Shown: piece by piece, positions 48,655-58,636 of the stretch
How the letters are laid out: each line of letters starts with the position of its first letter
Position numbering within the stretch: the stretch's first letter is position 1
From: Elephas maximus indicus
Taxonomy: Eukaryota; Chordata; Mammalia; Proboscidea; Elephantidae
NCBI RefSeq assembly: GCF_024166365.1
Contig: NC_064839.1
Coordinates: 15,052,878 to 15,116,877 of the forward strand
Direction of reading: 5' to 3'
Length of the DNA: 64,000 nucleotides
Translations under genes and position numbers: made by a program
The notes under the pieces: model-generated
The model's input: only the letters and a program-made list of their open reading frames with translations
The model's database searches: none
What the model was told of the DNA's origin: nothing

Positions 48655-48773
48655 AGTCCCTGTCAGGAATTATAATTTTGAAAAGAGGCTTTGATTCTGT
48701 AGGAACGTGCTGTGGGGTTGGAAGAGAGACGCCAGCCATACCTAGAAGCAGAATCTTTGATGTGGTGAAGAAA

Positions 48774-48860
48774 TGTAAAATTGTTCACTACAGGTGATCT
48801 GGTAAGCAAGGTAAGCACTGTGCTTGCTTTGCCTATTGGATAGTCGTTGCCTGCAGGCAA
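48774..48860. repeat. Foldback repeat, copy B (one arm)
   Basis: GTAAAATTGTTCACTACAGG, then GGTAAGCAAGGTAAGCACTG and GCCTATTGGATAGTCGTTGC match the right arm of copy A, in the same direction. The 110 bp between A and B look like further element sequence. Confidence 0.65.
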
Positions 48861-49009
48861 AGGATCACCCTGTGAGAGGGAGGGAGGCAGGAAGACCCAA
48901 AGGAAGGAAGGCCTTGAGGATGAGGCCACGGGTGTTAAACGCTCGGCCTCGCTCCTCTTGTGCCCAGAGCCCAAATTCCCTCCCTCCCCTCCCCCGTTTT
49001 TTTTAAAAC

Positions 49010-49530
49010 GTGTTCCTCGGGAGGCCCATTTTCACGCAGCAGGCGAGGAGCCCCGGGATCACAGGCCCAGGTGGCCGGGTGGGCAGTGCGTGCGTGGATC
49101 CGCGGGGCAGGCGCGCGGCCCCACCGTTCACAGCCAGGCCAGCGGCGGGCCGGCTCCGAGATGGCCTCCCGGGGGTTGGGCTCCCCCAGCTCCCTGAAAG
49201 TCCCGGGCGGGACAGGGAAGACTGCGCCCCCGTACCTCCTCGGCGCGTGGCTGCTGCCCTCGGTCTCCGCCGGCGCGCAGCGGCCCTGCACGTTGCCCTG
49301 GGCCACCGTGGCTAGAGCCTACGGCCGCTTCAAGCTGCCCATCTCGGAGGCACGCCAGATGCGGCTGCTCAGCGCCCTGGACCCGCTGGCGGTGGGCACG
49401 ACCTCGCCGCTGCCCGAGAAGCACCCGGTGTCCGAGAGGCTGTTCTGGGGCGACCAGGAACCCCTCTCCAAGGTCAGCGCCACCCCTGGGGGAGGGCAGC
49501 GGCCCGTTCCCCACACGTGGGGAGGTCGTG
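49010..49530 (+). promoter_or_regulatory. WDR88: CpG island over WDR88 exon 1
   Basis: Dense CpG dinucleotides with GC boxes run from about 49,010 into the start of intron 1. It is the only CpG island between GPATCH1 and WDR88 and presumably holds the WDR88 promoter. No TATA box is seen. Confidence 0.7.
49161..49472 (+). CDS. WDR88: WDR88 coding exon 1 (104 codons)
   Basis: Starts [16 protein letters not shown] in a good Kozak context (G at -3, G at +4) and ends [10 protein letters not shown] before donor GTCAGC. The frame stays open upstream to an ATG at 48960, but that would add 67 unconvincing Arg/Pro/Gly-rich residues. The start at 49161 is an inference. Confidence 0.72.
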
Positions 49531-52500
49531 CGGGCGAGGGGACCCGTGGGGGACCCGCCTGGCTTCTCGGTCCCGCCCACGCACACCTAGTGGGCAAAGG
49601 CTCGCAAGAGGGACTTGGAGTGGCTGTCACTGGTTCAGCGGGAGGAGAAGCGGGGTGGCCGGGGGAGACAGATCCCACTGGGGAACGAGGACTCTCTTCT
49701 AAAGCTGGGGACCGGGCTGGACCCAAATCTTAAGGTCTCCGGCCAAGCTGCCCTATAGTGACACAATGCAGCCCAGTGGGTGGGGGAGCCCTTCCGGTCC
49801 CTGAAACAGCTCTGCAGGCAACAGAAAACATAGAGGGTTAAAATCAGACCTAACTCTACTTTGTACTCTCAGTGATGTTTGAGAGGGGGTTGCCTCGATA
49901 AAACAAAGGCTGGCGGCTGGGAAGGTGAAATAATTTGCAAACAGAATTCTTGGGGATGGAAAAACAGGATTTCCAAACCAAAACTCCACCATGGAGGTTT
50001 TAAAATCAGAGCAGAGAACTGCAACAGAAAATGAGAAGGCCAGCTCATGGAATCCCCTCAGAATGCAGAGAAAAAACAAAGTTGCAATAATTAAGACAGA
50101 AAAGATGAGACCTATTGGAAAGATCCAGAAGAGCCCATATACATATACCAGGTATTGGAGAGGCACAGAAGGATCAGGAGGAGGAAAATATGAAAAGCAA
50201 CAATGAAGCAATCTCCCTGAGCTGAGGGAAGTCTGGCCTGCTCAGACTGAAAGAGAGGGCCAGGTTCAGTGCAAGACTGGCACGAAATATAACCCACACC
50301 TGGCCAATGCCTGCATTGCAAGGAAAGGGACAAAGGCCTTCTCCACTGGGACAGAGATGCCAGGGATCAGACTGAGATGCTAGCTTCTCTCCGCTGTCAG
50401 AGGCAGCAGTTTAGACGGATTACCCAATAAGCAAGGTATGCACAGTTTACATGTGCTTACTTAGTACTAATCTATAGAGCACAATTTCACCAATTTTTTC
50501 ACCCATGTGAAATCATGCCGTACGGATTAGTAAGTAAACACAATTAAGGCCATGCTACTTTGCCTGGAGCCCTGGTGGCACAGTGGTTAAGAGTCAGCTG
50601 CTAACCAGAAGTTTGGCAGTTTGAATCCACCAGCTGCTCCTTGGAAACTCTATAGGGCAGTTCTACTGTGTCCTGTAGGGTCACTATGAGTGGGAATCAG
50701 CTTGACAGCATGGGGTTTGGTTTGTTACCTTGCTTACTGTAAACCTGTACGTATAGTGTTTACTCATCAATCCACCCCTTTGCAGGGAGTGGCAATTGGC
50801 TGGTACAACCAGTCTACCCCCTCCCCTATTGGGTGCAAAGGGGTCTCCAAAGGAGGAGCTGTTTGAAAAGAATGCAAAGGTGTGTCCCCAGTATTTTGCT
50901 ATGCTTTTAGTCCTGAAGGAGCCCTGGTGGTGCAGTGGTTAAGAGCTTGGCTGCTAACCTAAAGGTCAGTGGTTCGAACCCACAAACCCACCAGCAGTTC
51001 CACAGCGGAAGGATGTGGCAGTCTGCTTCCATACAGATTTCAGCCTTGGAAACCCTAAAGGATGTGGCAGTCTGCTTCCATACAGATTTCAGCCTTGGAA
51101 ACCCTAAGGGAGCAGTTCTACGCTGTTCTATAGTATCGCTATGAGTTCTCATTAGGGTGCCTTAAAAAAAAAAAAAAGGATTCTTTTTGTGCCATGGAAA
51201 AAAAAATGATTTTGAGGTCAAGGCTAATATAAAATTTTTAACAAAGCTCAAGTGGACATCTTCCCAAATCACTGAAGCTTTGTAATAAGTTTATGGGATT
51301 GCTGCCCCACATAAGACAACAGTTTTAAGGTGGATCAAATGTTTTAAGGAAGATAGGGAAGACCTCAAAGATGAGCCAAGCGAGGGAAGACTGCTCAGAA
51401 GGTTACGGCAACTGCTTTTTGGGATTCCAAAGGGGTAATCTTGATAGATTTTATTGAAGGACACAGGACGATCGTGGAGGCTTATTATGAACTTTTAAGA
51501 AAATTAAAAACTGCATTGGTGAGAAAAAGGCTAGGAAAGTTGCACCGAGAAATTTTTTTCCATCACAATGTACCTGTTCATTCTTCAAGGGCAGCAAGGG
51601 CTGTCCTATGAGAATTTCGTTGGGAAACCTTACCCCATTCACCCTCCAGCCCTGATCTTGCCCCCTCAGACTTCTTTTTGTTCCCAAAACTCAAAGAACA
51701 TTTAAAAGGAACACAATTTGAGTCCCTAGAGGATGCCAAAACTGCCATTTTGACGTGGTATAAATCAAAGAGCACAGAATTCTTCAGCAAAGGGTTAGAG
51801 AGATGGAAACACCATCTTCAGAAGGGTATAGACCTGGATGGAGGGTGTGTCGAGAAACAATAGCTTCACATTTTGATATTTTTGTTTAATAGAATTTTCT
51901 ATGATTTTGTAGCAACTTAACCTTGTATATATATTTTTTCTTTCCCCCCTTTTTACGCAAATGGTAGCATACCTTATATCCCTTCTGCATCTTTTTTTTT
52001 TTCCTACTTAAAGTGTATTTTACAGCTCTTTCCATATCAGTACATAAACAGATGCCTTGTCGTTTTTTAATGGATATGTATAGTATTCCATGGGAAGGAC
52101 ATCAGTTTCCTCTGGGTGCAAATTTGGGTGGTTTCTGATTTTTTTCCACCTGAGGCTTTTATGATTGGCCAGGCTGACAGAGGTTATGTTCTGTGAAGTG
52201 CTGAGGGGTAAGTGTGTGACCTGAGAATTCTCTACCCTGCCAAACTGCTAATCGCTGATAAAGGTAACAGAAAGACGTTTTCTTCACGGCTACAAAGATT
52301 CAGGAAGGATGCCTCTCTTTAGAGGAAGAAAAAAAAAAAATTACTCAAGGAACCACTCAGCAAGCAAACAACAGAAATCAGAATTAAGTACTCAAGAGAA
52401 AGAGCCGTCTGCAATAAACAGGGAAGCAATGAATGAAAACAATACAATTTGAAAGTGTTTACATCCTGAGGTTAATGGCGCCGTGTAACCTGAAAATGTT

Positions 52501-55500
52501 AACAACTGATCCTTTAAAATAAAGGTGCATAATGCAAAAACAGTAATGATCCCCAAGTTAAGATTGCAGATGGTTTGCTAAAGAATATTCTCAAAGGATA
52601 ATGTTCCCTGGCATTGGTTTAATGCACACACAGGTGCCCAAGTGTTTTTTAATAATTGGCTCAAAACTTCCCCCTGGCTTCCTGGCACAGTTAACATGAA
52701 GTCTGGATATCTGACCATGACCTTCCAGGCCATTTCGAATCTGCTCTTCTCATCTCTTTCCCCTGTGCCTTGCTGACCCCTTGGGCCACGCTGGCCTTCA
52801 AACAGGTCCAGCCTCAGGGCCTCTGCCCTGTGTCCTCCTTGCCCCACTCTCCACGCCCCTACAGTCCCGTCAGACCCCCTCCTCCTCAGGGGGCCCTCCC
52901 TGACCGCCTTCTAAAGTCGCACTTGTCACTTGTCCTCACGCACTGTTTGATGGCTATACGCCCTCCTCCCCGCCTCGGGAGGACAGGAACCCATTTAATT
53001 CCCAGCGGTGCCCACCAGCTCACTCCAAGTTTGGGGTCTTCGCCCTTCGGTTCCCGCTGGAGCCGCGGCACCTAGATCGAGACAAGGGGAGGCGCTCGAG
53101 ATACATTTGTTGACTAAATAAATGAACGCCCAAAACAAACAAAAAAACCCGTGGCTGTCGCGTCGGCTCCGACTCAAAGCGACCCTATAGGGCAGAGGGG
53201 AACCGCCCCACGTCTAGGAAGGAACAGCCAGCTCTCCGCTGTGACGGCGCTTAGACCAGGCTCTAGCCGGCGTTGTCCTCCGCGTCTCCGGGGGTGCGTC
53301 CCGTGTTTGCAGCCTGTGCCCGCAGCTCCTCGGGGGCCCAGCCCCTGACGGACGGCGACGCACTCTGCACAGAAAAGCCTGCCAAAAGGGGCCGCGGAAA
53401 GCGCGGGGCGTCCCCGGCCGGGGCCACAGCGTCTCTGTCTGTGTTCCTCCGCTCGCCTCGCTGGCCCAGAGGCAGCTGCCGCAGCGGCGACAGCTGGGGG
53501 CGCCTCCCTGAAGCCCCCGGGCCGCGGCGAGAGCGGGGACCGAGGTCCTGGGGCGGGAGACAGAGGGAAGGGTCAAGTCCCTAGGATTGGGAGACAGTCC
53601 CTGGGTTCCGCCGCCGCCTGGAGCCGGCTTGACTCTGCCCCCTGGCGGCTGAGCCGCGTCCCCGCATCCCCGCGCCCCCTGCCGGACAAACCCAAGCAAG
53701 CAGGTCCCCGCGTCCCCGCATCCCCACGCCCCCTGCCGGACAAATCCAAGTTCCCACGTCCCCGAGTCCCTGCGCCTCGGGCTTTCCGGCAGCGTGCCCC
53801 CTTTTTTCCCACGCCCCTCCCCGCGCACTCCTACTGGCCTTTACACCCTCCCGCATCCCTGCATCCCTGCAACCCCGCACACTACCTTGAGCTTTCTACC
53901 CACCATCCGCACCCCTTCATCCCTGCACCTCTGGGGGAGCCCGCCTCTCCCTGACCCTGTCTCCGCATTCTGGGCCCCGCATCCCCGGACCCCCAAACCC
54001 CCTCACCTCCGTGTCCCCACATCTCCTCAAGCACCCTCATGCCCTGGAACCCTTCATCCCTTCATCCCAGTATCCCCGCTCCCCTCTCCACAGCCCACAG
54101 TGGTGGGTCAGAAGGGAACATTTTGAGGTTTTCAGGCTTGTTCTTTTCTTTTTTTTTTACACAGGTTTATTGGGATATGACTCACATATCATACAATTTA
54201 CCTATATAAAGTGTACAAATGAATGGTTGTAATGTATACACAGACTTGTGCAACCACGATCCATTTTAGAACATTTTATCACCACCAGAAGAAATCCTGT
54301 ACCCCTTGGCATTCACTCCCCACTTTCCCTCAATTTCCCTACCCCCATCCTAAAAAAAAGCAACCATTAATCTACTTTCTGTCCCCATAGATTTGTCAGT
54401 CTCGCATCTTTCATATAACTGGAATCCAGCATTTTGAGGTCTTTTGTGACTGATTTCTTTACTTAGCATGTTGTCAGGGTTCACTCATGTTGTAGAATGT
54501 ATCACTACTTCATTCCATTTTGATATAGACCACATTTTATTTATCTATTCATCAGCTGATGGACATTTGGATTTTTTCTGCTTTTTGGCTATTATGAATA
54601 TGCTGCTATAAACATTCACAAACAAGTTTTTGTGAGGCCGTAGGTATTTATGGGTCTTATCTATGGGGCAGTTCTACTCTGTCCTATAGGGTCGCTATGA
54701 GTCGGAATCGACTTGACAGCAGTGAGTATATAGTAACCTTTTGAAGAACTGTCAGACTCTTTTCCAAAGTGGCTGCACCCTTTGACCAGCAGTGTGTGAA
54801 TGTCCCCATCTCTCCACATCCTCCCCAGCCTTGTTATCATCTGCTTTTTCATTACAGCTATCCTAGCAGGTGCAAGGAGTCCTAGTGGCACACTGGTTGT
54901 CATGGATTGAATTGTGTCCCCCCCAAAATATCTGTCAACTTGGCTGGGTCATGATTCCCTTGTAAGATTGCCTACCATTTTATCTTCTGATGTGATTTCC
55001 CTATATGTTGTAAATCCTATCACTCTGATGTAATAAGATGGATTAAAAGGAAAAAAAAAATTTTTTTTTTTTTCCCTGCGGCAGCAGTTATATCAATGAG
55101 GTCTACAAGATTAGGTAGTGTTTTAAGCCAATCTCTTCTGAGATTAAAAAAAAAAAGAGAGAGTACCACCAAGAAAGCAGCACCAAGAGCAGAGCATGTC
55201 CTTTGGACCTGAGGTTCCTGCGCTGAGATGCTCCCAGGCCAAGGGAAGACTAACGACAAAGACCTTCCTCCAGAGCTGGCAGAGAGAGAAAGCCTTCTCC
55301 TGGAGCTGACGCTTTGAATTTGGACTTGTAGCCTACTAGATAGTGAGAGAATAAATTTCTTTTTGTTAAAGCCATGCATTTGTGATATTTCTGTTACAGC
55401 AGCACTAGATGACTAAGACACTAGTTAAGAGCTCACCTGCAACCCAAAAGGTCAGCAGTTTGAATCCATTAGCTGCTTCTTGGAAACTCTATGGGGCAGT

Positions 55501-57535
55501 TCTCTGTCCTGTAGGGTCGCTATGGGTTGGAATTGACTCAAGGGTAATGGTACGTAGTAGGTGAGAAGTGATATCTCACTGAGGTTCTAATTTGTATTTC
55601 CCTAATGGCTAATGACACCGAGCATCTTCTCATATGCTTATCAATCACGTGCGTATCTTCTTTGGAGAAATGTTTATTCAGATTCTTTGCCCATGTTTTA
55701 ATTGGGCTATTAGTCTTTTTATTGAGTTGTAAGAGTCCTTTATATTCTAGATACAAGTCCCTCATCAGATATATGATTTATAGAACTTTTTCCAATTTTG
55801 TGAGTCTTTTCATTTTCTTGGAGCCCTGGCAGCACAGTGGTTAAGAGCTCAGCTGCTCACCCAAACGTCGGGAGTTAGAATACACCAGCTGTTCCTAGGA
55901 AACCTCATGGGGCAGTTCTACTCTGTCCTATAGGGTTGCTACGACTCAGAATCGACTTGATGGCAATGGGTTTTTTGTTGTTGTTGTTGTTCATTTTCTT
56001 GATGGTGTCCTTTGCAGCACAAACTTTTTTATTTGGGGGAAGTCAAATTTATCTGTTTTGTTTGTTTGCTGCTTGTACTTTTGGTGTCATAGTTAAGACT
56101 CCATTGCCAAATCCAAGGTCATGAAAATTTACACACGTTTTATTCTAAGGATTTTTGTCATTTGAGCTCTTATGTTTAAGTATTTCATCAATTTTGAGTT
56201 TTTTTTTTGTGTGTATATGGTGTGAAATAGGGGTCCAATTTCACTCTTTTTGGTGTGGATACCCAGTTGTCTCAGCACCATCTGTTGAAAAGACTATTCT
56301 CTCTGCATTTAATTGTCTTGGCAGCTTTGTTGAAAATCAGTTCTACGTATGTGAGAGTTTATTTCTGTATTCTAAATTCTACCATTGATCTATATGTCTA
56401 CTTTTATGCTACCACCACAGTGTCTTGATTTTTGTTGCTTTGTAGTAGGTTTTGATGTCAGAAAGTGTGAGTCCTAGACCTTTATTCTTCTTCAAGATCC
56501 TCTTGGCTATTCTGGGTCCCTTGAGTTCTGATGTGAATTTTAGTATCAACTTGTTAATTTCTGCAAAGAAGCCAGTTCAGGTTTTGATAGGGATAGCTTT
56601 GAGTGTGTAGATCAATTTGGGGAGTGTTGTCATCTTAACAATATTAACTCTTCTGATTCATGACTATGGGATGTCTTTCCATTTAGTAAGGTTTTCTTTT
56701 ATTTTTTGCAACAACATTCTGTAGTTTTCAGAGAATAAGTTTTGCTTTTCTTTTGTTACATCTATGGTGTCTTAGGCTGGGTTCTCTAGAGAAGGAAAAC
56801 CAGTAAAGTGTATAAATATATATATAGAGAGAGAGATTTATATCAAGGAAACGGCTTACACGATCGTAGAGGCTGGAAGGTCCCAAGTCTGTGGATGAGA
56901 ATAGAGGCTTCTCTTGATTCAAGAAGCCATGGGGGCTGACAAACTCAAGATTCATCAGGTCAGAGAGCAGGGCTTCTGCTCACAGGCTGTGAAGGTCGAC
57001 GAATCCCAAGATTGGCAGGTAAGTTGATAGCTCAAATCCCAAGAACCGGAGGTCAGACAAACAGGAGACAGCTGCAAGATCCAGAGTGAGCAACAAAGCC
57101 AGAAGGTCTGCTTATATTTGAATGCAGGTCACAGCCCCAAGGAAACTCCCTTTCAACTGATTGGCTGTTCATAGCAGATTCAACCATGGGAGTGATCGCA
57201 TATAAACACTGAGAATCACGACCCAGCCAAGTTGACACAGAATCTTAACTCTCATGTATGGCTGAGCATTCTTTTTAATGCTGTTATAAATAGAATTGTT
57301 TTCTTAATTTCAATTTTTGGATTGTTCATTGCAAGTGTACAGAAATACAACTGATTTTTGTATACTGGTCTTGTATCCTGCAAACTTGCTGAATGCATTC
57401 ATTCCATCCATTTTTTTTTTTCAGATCCCATTTAAAATTCTGAGAGATCACGAGCAGATGGTGAGTTCCTGCCATTTCTGTGTAGAAGACACAAAGATCC
57501 TCAGTGGCTCCTATGACTGCACTGTGAAGCTGTGG
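49161..57535 (+). CDS. WDR88: WDR88-like gene, first two coding exons (partial; continues past the window)
   Basis: Two exons join in phase: 49161-49472 (104 codons) and 57425-57535 (37 codons). The join reads PLSK then [19 protein letters not shown] and [13 protein letters not shown], the first WD40 repeat, stopping where the conserved Asp of a WD pair would open exon 3. I recognise exon 2 as WDR88, and its position downstream of GPATCH1 on the same strand matches human 19q13.11. WD40 proteins fold as beta-propeller scaffolds; WDR88 itself has no established function that I know of. Later WD repeats (human exons 3 onward) were looked for up to 64,000 and not found. The N-terminal exon evolves fast and is assigned mainly by phase, CpG island and position. 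Confidence 0.8.
50418..50742. repeat. Foldback repeat, copy C, split by an AfroSINE
   Basis: Left arm GATTACCCAATAAGCAAGGT from 50418. The right arm (GATTAGTAAGTAAACACAAT) is interrupted after TACTTTGCCT by the SINE and resumes TACCTTGCTTACTG. It lies in WDR88 intron 1. Confidence 0.82.
50565..50724 (+). mobile_element. AfroSINE inserted in foldback copy C
   Basis: GAGCCCTGGTGGCACAGTGG to TGGGGTTTGGTTTG. Target duplication TACTTTGCCT / TACCTTGCTT comes from the foldback arm. Confidence 0.9.
50917..51150 (+). mobile_element. AfroSINE, long subtype, with 49-bp internal tandem duplication
   Basis: Head GAGCCCTGGTGGTGCAGTGG. GGATGTGGCAGTCTGCTTCC occurs at 51011 and again at 51060. The tail stops at CTATGAGTT, next to the mariner. 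Confidence 0.9.
51152..51920 (+). mobile_element. Mariner (Tc1/mariner) remnant, internally deleted
   Basis: Transposase pieces on the plus strand: DEPSEGRLL, then directly [40 protein letters not shown], and a C-terminus to [19 protein letters not shown]. Ends resemble inverted repeats (TTAGGGTGCCTTAAAA and, reversed, TTAAGTTGCTACAAAA) at TA sites. The part between the helix-turn-helix region and the catalytic core is gone, and there is an in-frame stop. Not functional. Confidence 0.88.
52670..53010 (+). mobile_element. L2 fragment (sense)
   Basis: GACCTTCCAGGCCATTTCGA, CCTTGGGCCACGCTGGCCTT and CAGGGCCTCTGCCCTGTGTC follow the L2 3' order. Confidence 0.65.
53137..53214 (-). mobile_element. 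AfroSINE tail with preserved CpGs
   Basis: GTCGCGTCGGCTCCGACTCA, then AAGCGACCCTATAGGGC: the usual SINE 3' half but with CpG kept where other copies have TG or CA. Truncated at the SINE middle. Confidence 0.8.
53650..53765. repeat. 54-bp minisatellite, two copies, then degenerate CCCCGCATCCC repeats
   Basis: CGTCCCCGCATCCCCGCGCC at 53657 repeats at 53711 with the shared CCCCCTGCCGGACAAA. To about 54,080 the sequence is C-rich with many short CATCCCTGCA-type units. Confidence 0.8.
54655..54726 (+). mobile_element. AfroSINE 3' half
   Basis: TATGGGGCAGTTCTACTCTG to GAATCGACTTGACAGCAGTG; head missing. Confidence 0.85.
54873..55554 (+). mobile_element. AfroSINE split by a solo LTR
   Basis: The SINE starts GGAGTCCTAGTGGCACACTG (54876), breaks at 54897 and resumes at 55421 (CTAGTTAAGAGCTCACCTGC) to 55554. 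Its own target duplication, TAGCAGGTG / TAGTAGGTG, is L1-derived. Confidence 0.88.
54898..55420 (+). mobile_element. MaLR-type solo LTR nested in an AfroSINE
   Basis: 523 bp, beginning TGTCATGGATTGAATTGTGT and ending ACTAAGACA, with TG...CA ends, AATAAATTTC near the 3' side and CTGGT / CTAGT target duplication. The layout resembles THE1/MST-class LTRs. No internal gag or pol sequence. Confidence 0.75.
55821..55990 (+). mobile_element. AfroSINE in antisense L1
   Basis: GAGCCCTGGCAGCACAGTGG to ATGGCAATGGG, then (TTG)n. Perfect 11-bp target duplication TCATTTTCTTG (55810 and 55991). Confidence 0.93.
56773..57248. mobile_element. Repeat with GGCTGGGTTCTCTAGAGAAG signature
   Basis: A common elephant-type repeat: TATATATAGAGAGAGAGATT, GATTTATATCAAGGAAACGG and GACCCAGCCAAGTTGACACA. 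Class not certain (LTR or DNA element). It interrupts the antisense L1. Confidence 0.6.
57425..57535 (+). CDS. WDR88: WDR88 coding exon 2 (WD40 repeat 1)
   Basis: Acceptor T10-CAG, donor GTAGGT; 37 codons, phase 0 at both ends. Encodes a WD-repeat unit: RDH in the GH position, [17 protein letters not shown]. The sequence upstream up to about 57405 is antisense L1. Confidence 0.87.
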
Positions 57536-58636
57536 GTAGGTGGCCAGGGTCAGGTCCTCCTGGAGCTAAAACGTCTTGTGAGGACAGTTTCCCAGTACTG
57601 AGTTCCAGGACACTCAAGGATCCAAAAGTTTGAAAGGGCTCCGAGCAAAGTGCAAGAAGGATGAGCAAAGTGAGCTCCCCTGCCCGGTGTCAAGCTGCTG
57701 GAGAGATGAATTTAGTGTAACTGCTGCCAGCCTATTCATTTGGAAACAGTGGGAGCAGGGGGTAGAGACCACTGGCCTGAGAGTTCCTCACCTTTTTTGG
57801 GGGGTGTCCCAGCCATGCCTCTGGCCTACATGGGGTCTCTAAGCTATATTATTTCTTGTGATCTCTTTATCTGGAAAACTCAGTTGCATCCACAGAGACT
57901 GTATGGCCAGGCCTGGGTGGACAGAAAAGTGGCCAGGCCTGGGACCTGCCTATAAGGCTGGGAGAGGCAGGCCTGAGCACAGAGCAATGCCCCATAGTTT
58001 AGAGGGCAGAGGCACAAGGGGCAGAAGTGAGATGGCCAGACACGGTTGCAGAGAGGCAGCTGCCTCGAACTCTTCTGGAGCCTTCTGGGCAGACCCGGCA
58101 GATACTGGCAGGCCTATTTGGGGGGCATTCCTGGTCAGTCAGGAGGTGGTGAGGAGGGAGCAGGGCTAAGGGTGGCAGTGGCCAGCAAGGGCCAGGTTGA
58201 AGACAGCCATGTAGCTGGGGCTCTGGCCCATGGGGGAGGACAGTCAGTTCTGAGTTTTTCAGGAGCAGAACAGAGTGGAGTGAGTCAAGGCTGCTTCCCA
58301 GGCTCTGGTTTGGGTAACTGGGTGGATAGCCCCTCATCCTCCAGTGACCTTATAGGGGCATCGTCTGTGTCATCAGTGGGTGCCAAATCCAAACAGACCA
58401 GGCAATAGGGCTTTAAGGACTGTCAAAATGAGTTGAGACCACATATTTGGGACCCACTAGCTGCGTGACTCTGGATGGTTACATGACTTCCTGAGCCTCC
58501 CTGTGCCTCCCAGGACCAGCTGTGTGTCAGGGCTAGCCCACGGCCTGCCTGGCCCATACCAGGCCCCAAAAGACATCCACTCCCTCCCTCTACTGCTGCC
58601 CGTTACAAAATCCACCCCCTAGCCCCTTGATGCCCC
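57536..58636. other. Start of WDR88 intron 2, no recognised element
   Basis: GC-moderate sequence between exon 2 and the RTE LINE. Three overlapping short frames (57630-58408) have no homology I recognise. Confidence 0.5.

Larger units (their letters stand above)
53010..53800. promoter_or_regulatory. CpG-rich block inside WDR88 intron 1 (orphan CpG island)
   Basis: About 0.8 kb of very CpG-dense sequence, 3.5 kb past exon 1 and 3.6 kb before exon 2. No exon is recognisable in it. An AfroSINE tail at its left edge has kept its CpGs, unlike other copies. It could be an alternative promoter, an enhancer or simply a GC-rich minisatellite area. Confidence 0.55.
54140..57410 (-). mobile_element. 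Long antisense L1 abutting WDR88 exon 2
   Basis: Antisense L1 3' UTR from about 54,150 (TTATTGGGATATGACTCACA) through ORF2-like sequence (ACTTGCTGAATGCATTC) to about 57,405, carrying SINEs at 54,655, 54,873 and 55,821, a solo LTR and one older repeat. Confidence 0.85.

Noticed and set aside
48960-49733. 257-residue open frame covering WDR88 exon 1
   Set aside because: The upstream part is Arg/Pro/Gly-rich CpG-island sequence and the downstream part runs through the donor into intron 1. Only 49161-49472 is supported as coding.
49753-50211. 152-residue minus-strand open frame in WDR88 intron 1
   Set aside because: Hydrophobic residues arise from A-rich sequence read backwards; no family resemblance and no regulatory context.
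53214-53828. 204-residue minus-strand open frame
   Set aside because: GC-rich minisatellite and CpG-island sequence gives long open frames on both strands by lack of stop codons. The repetitive peptide (GRGDAGTR units) mirrors the 54-bp repeat.
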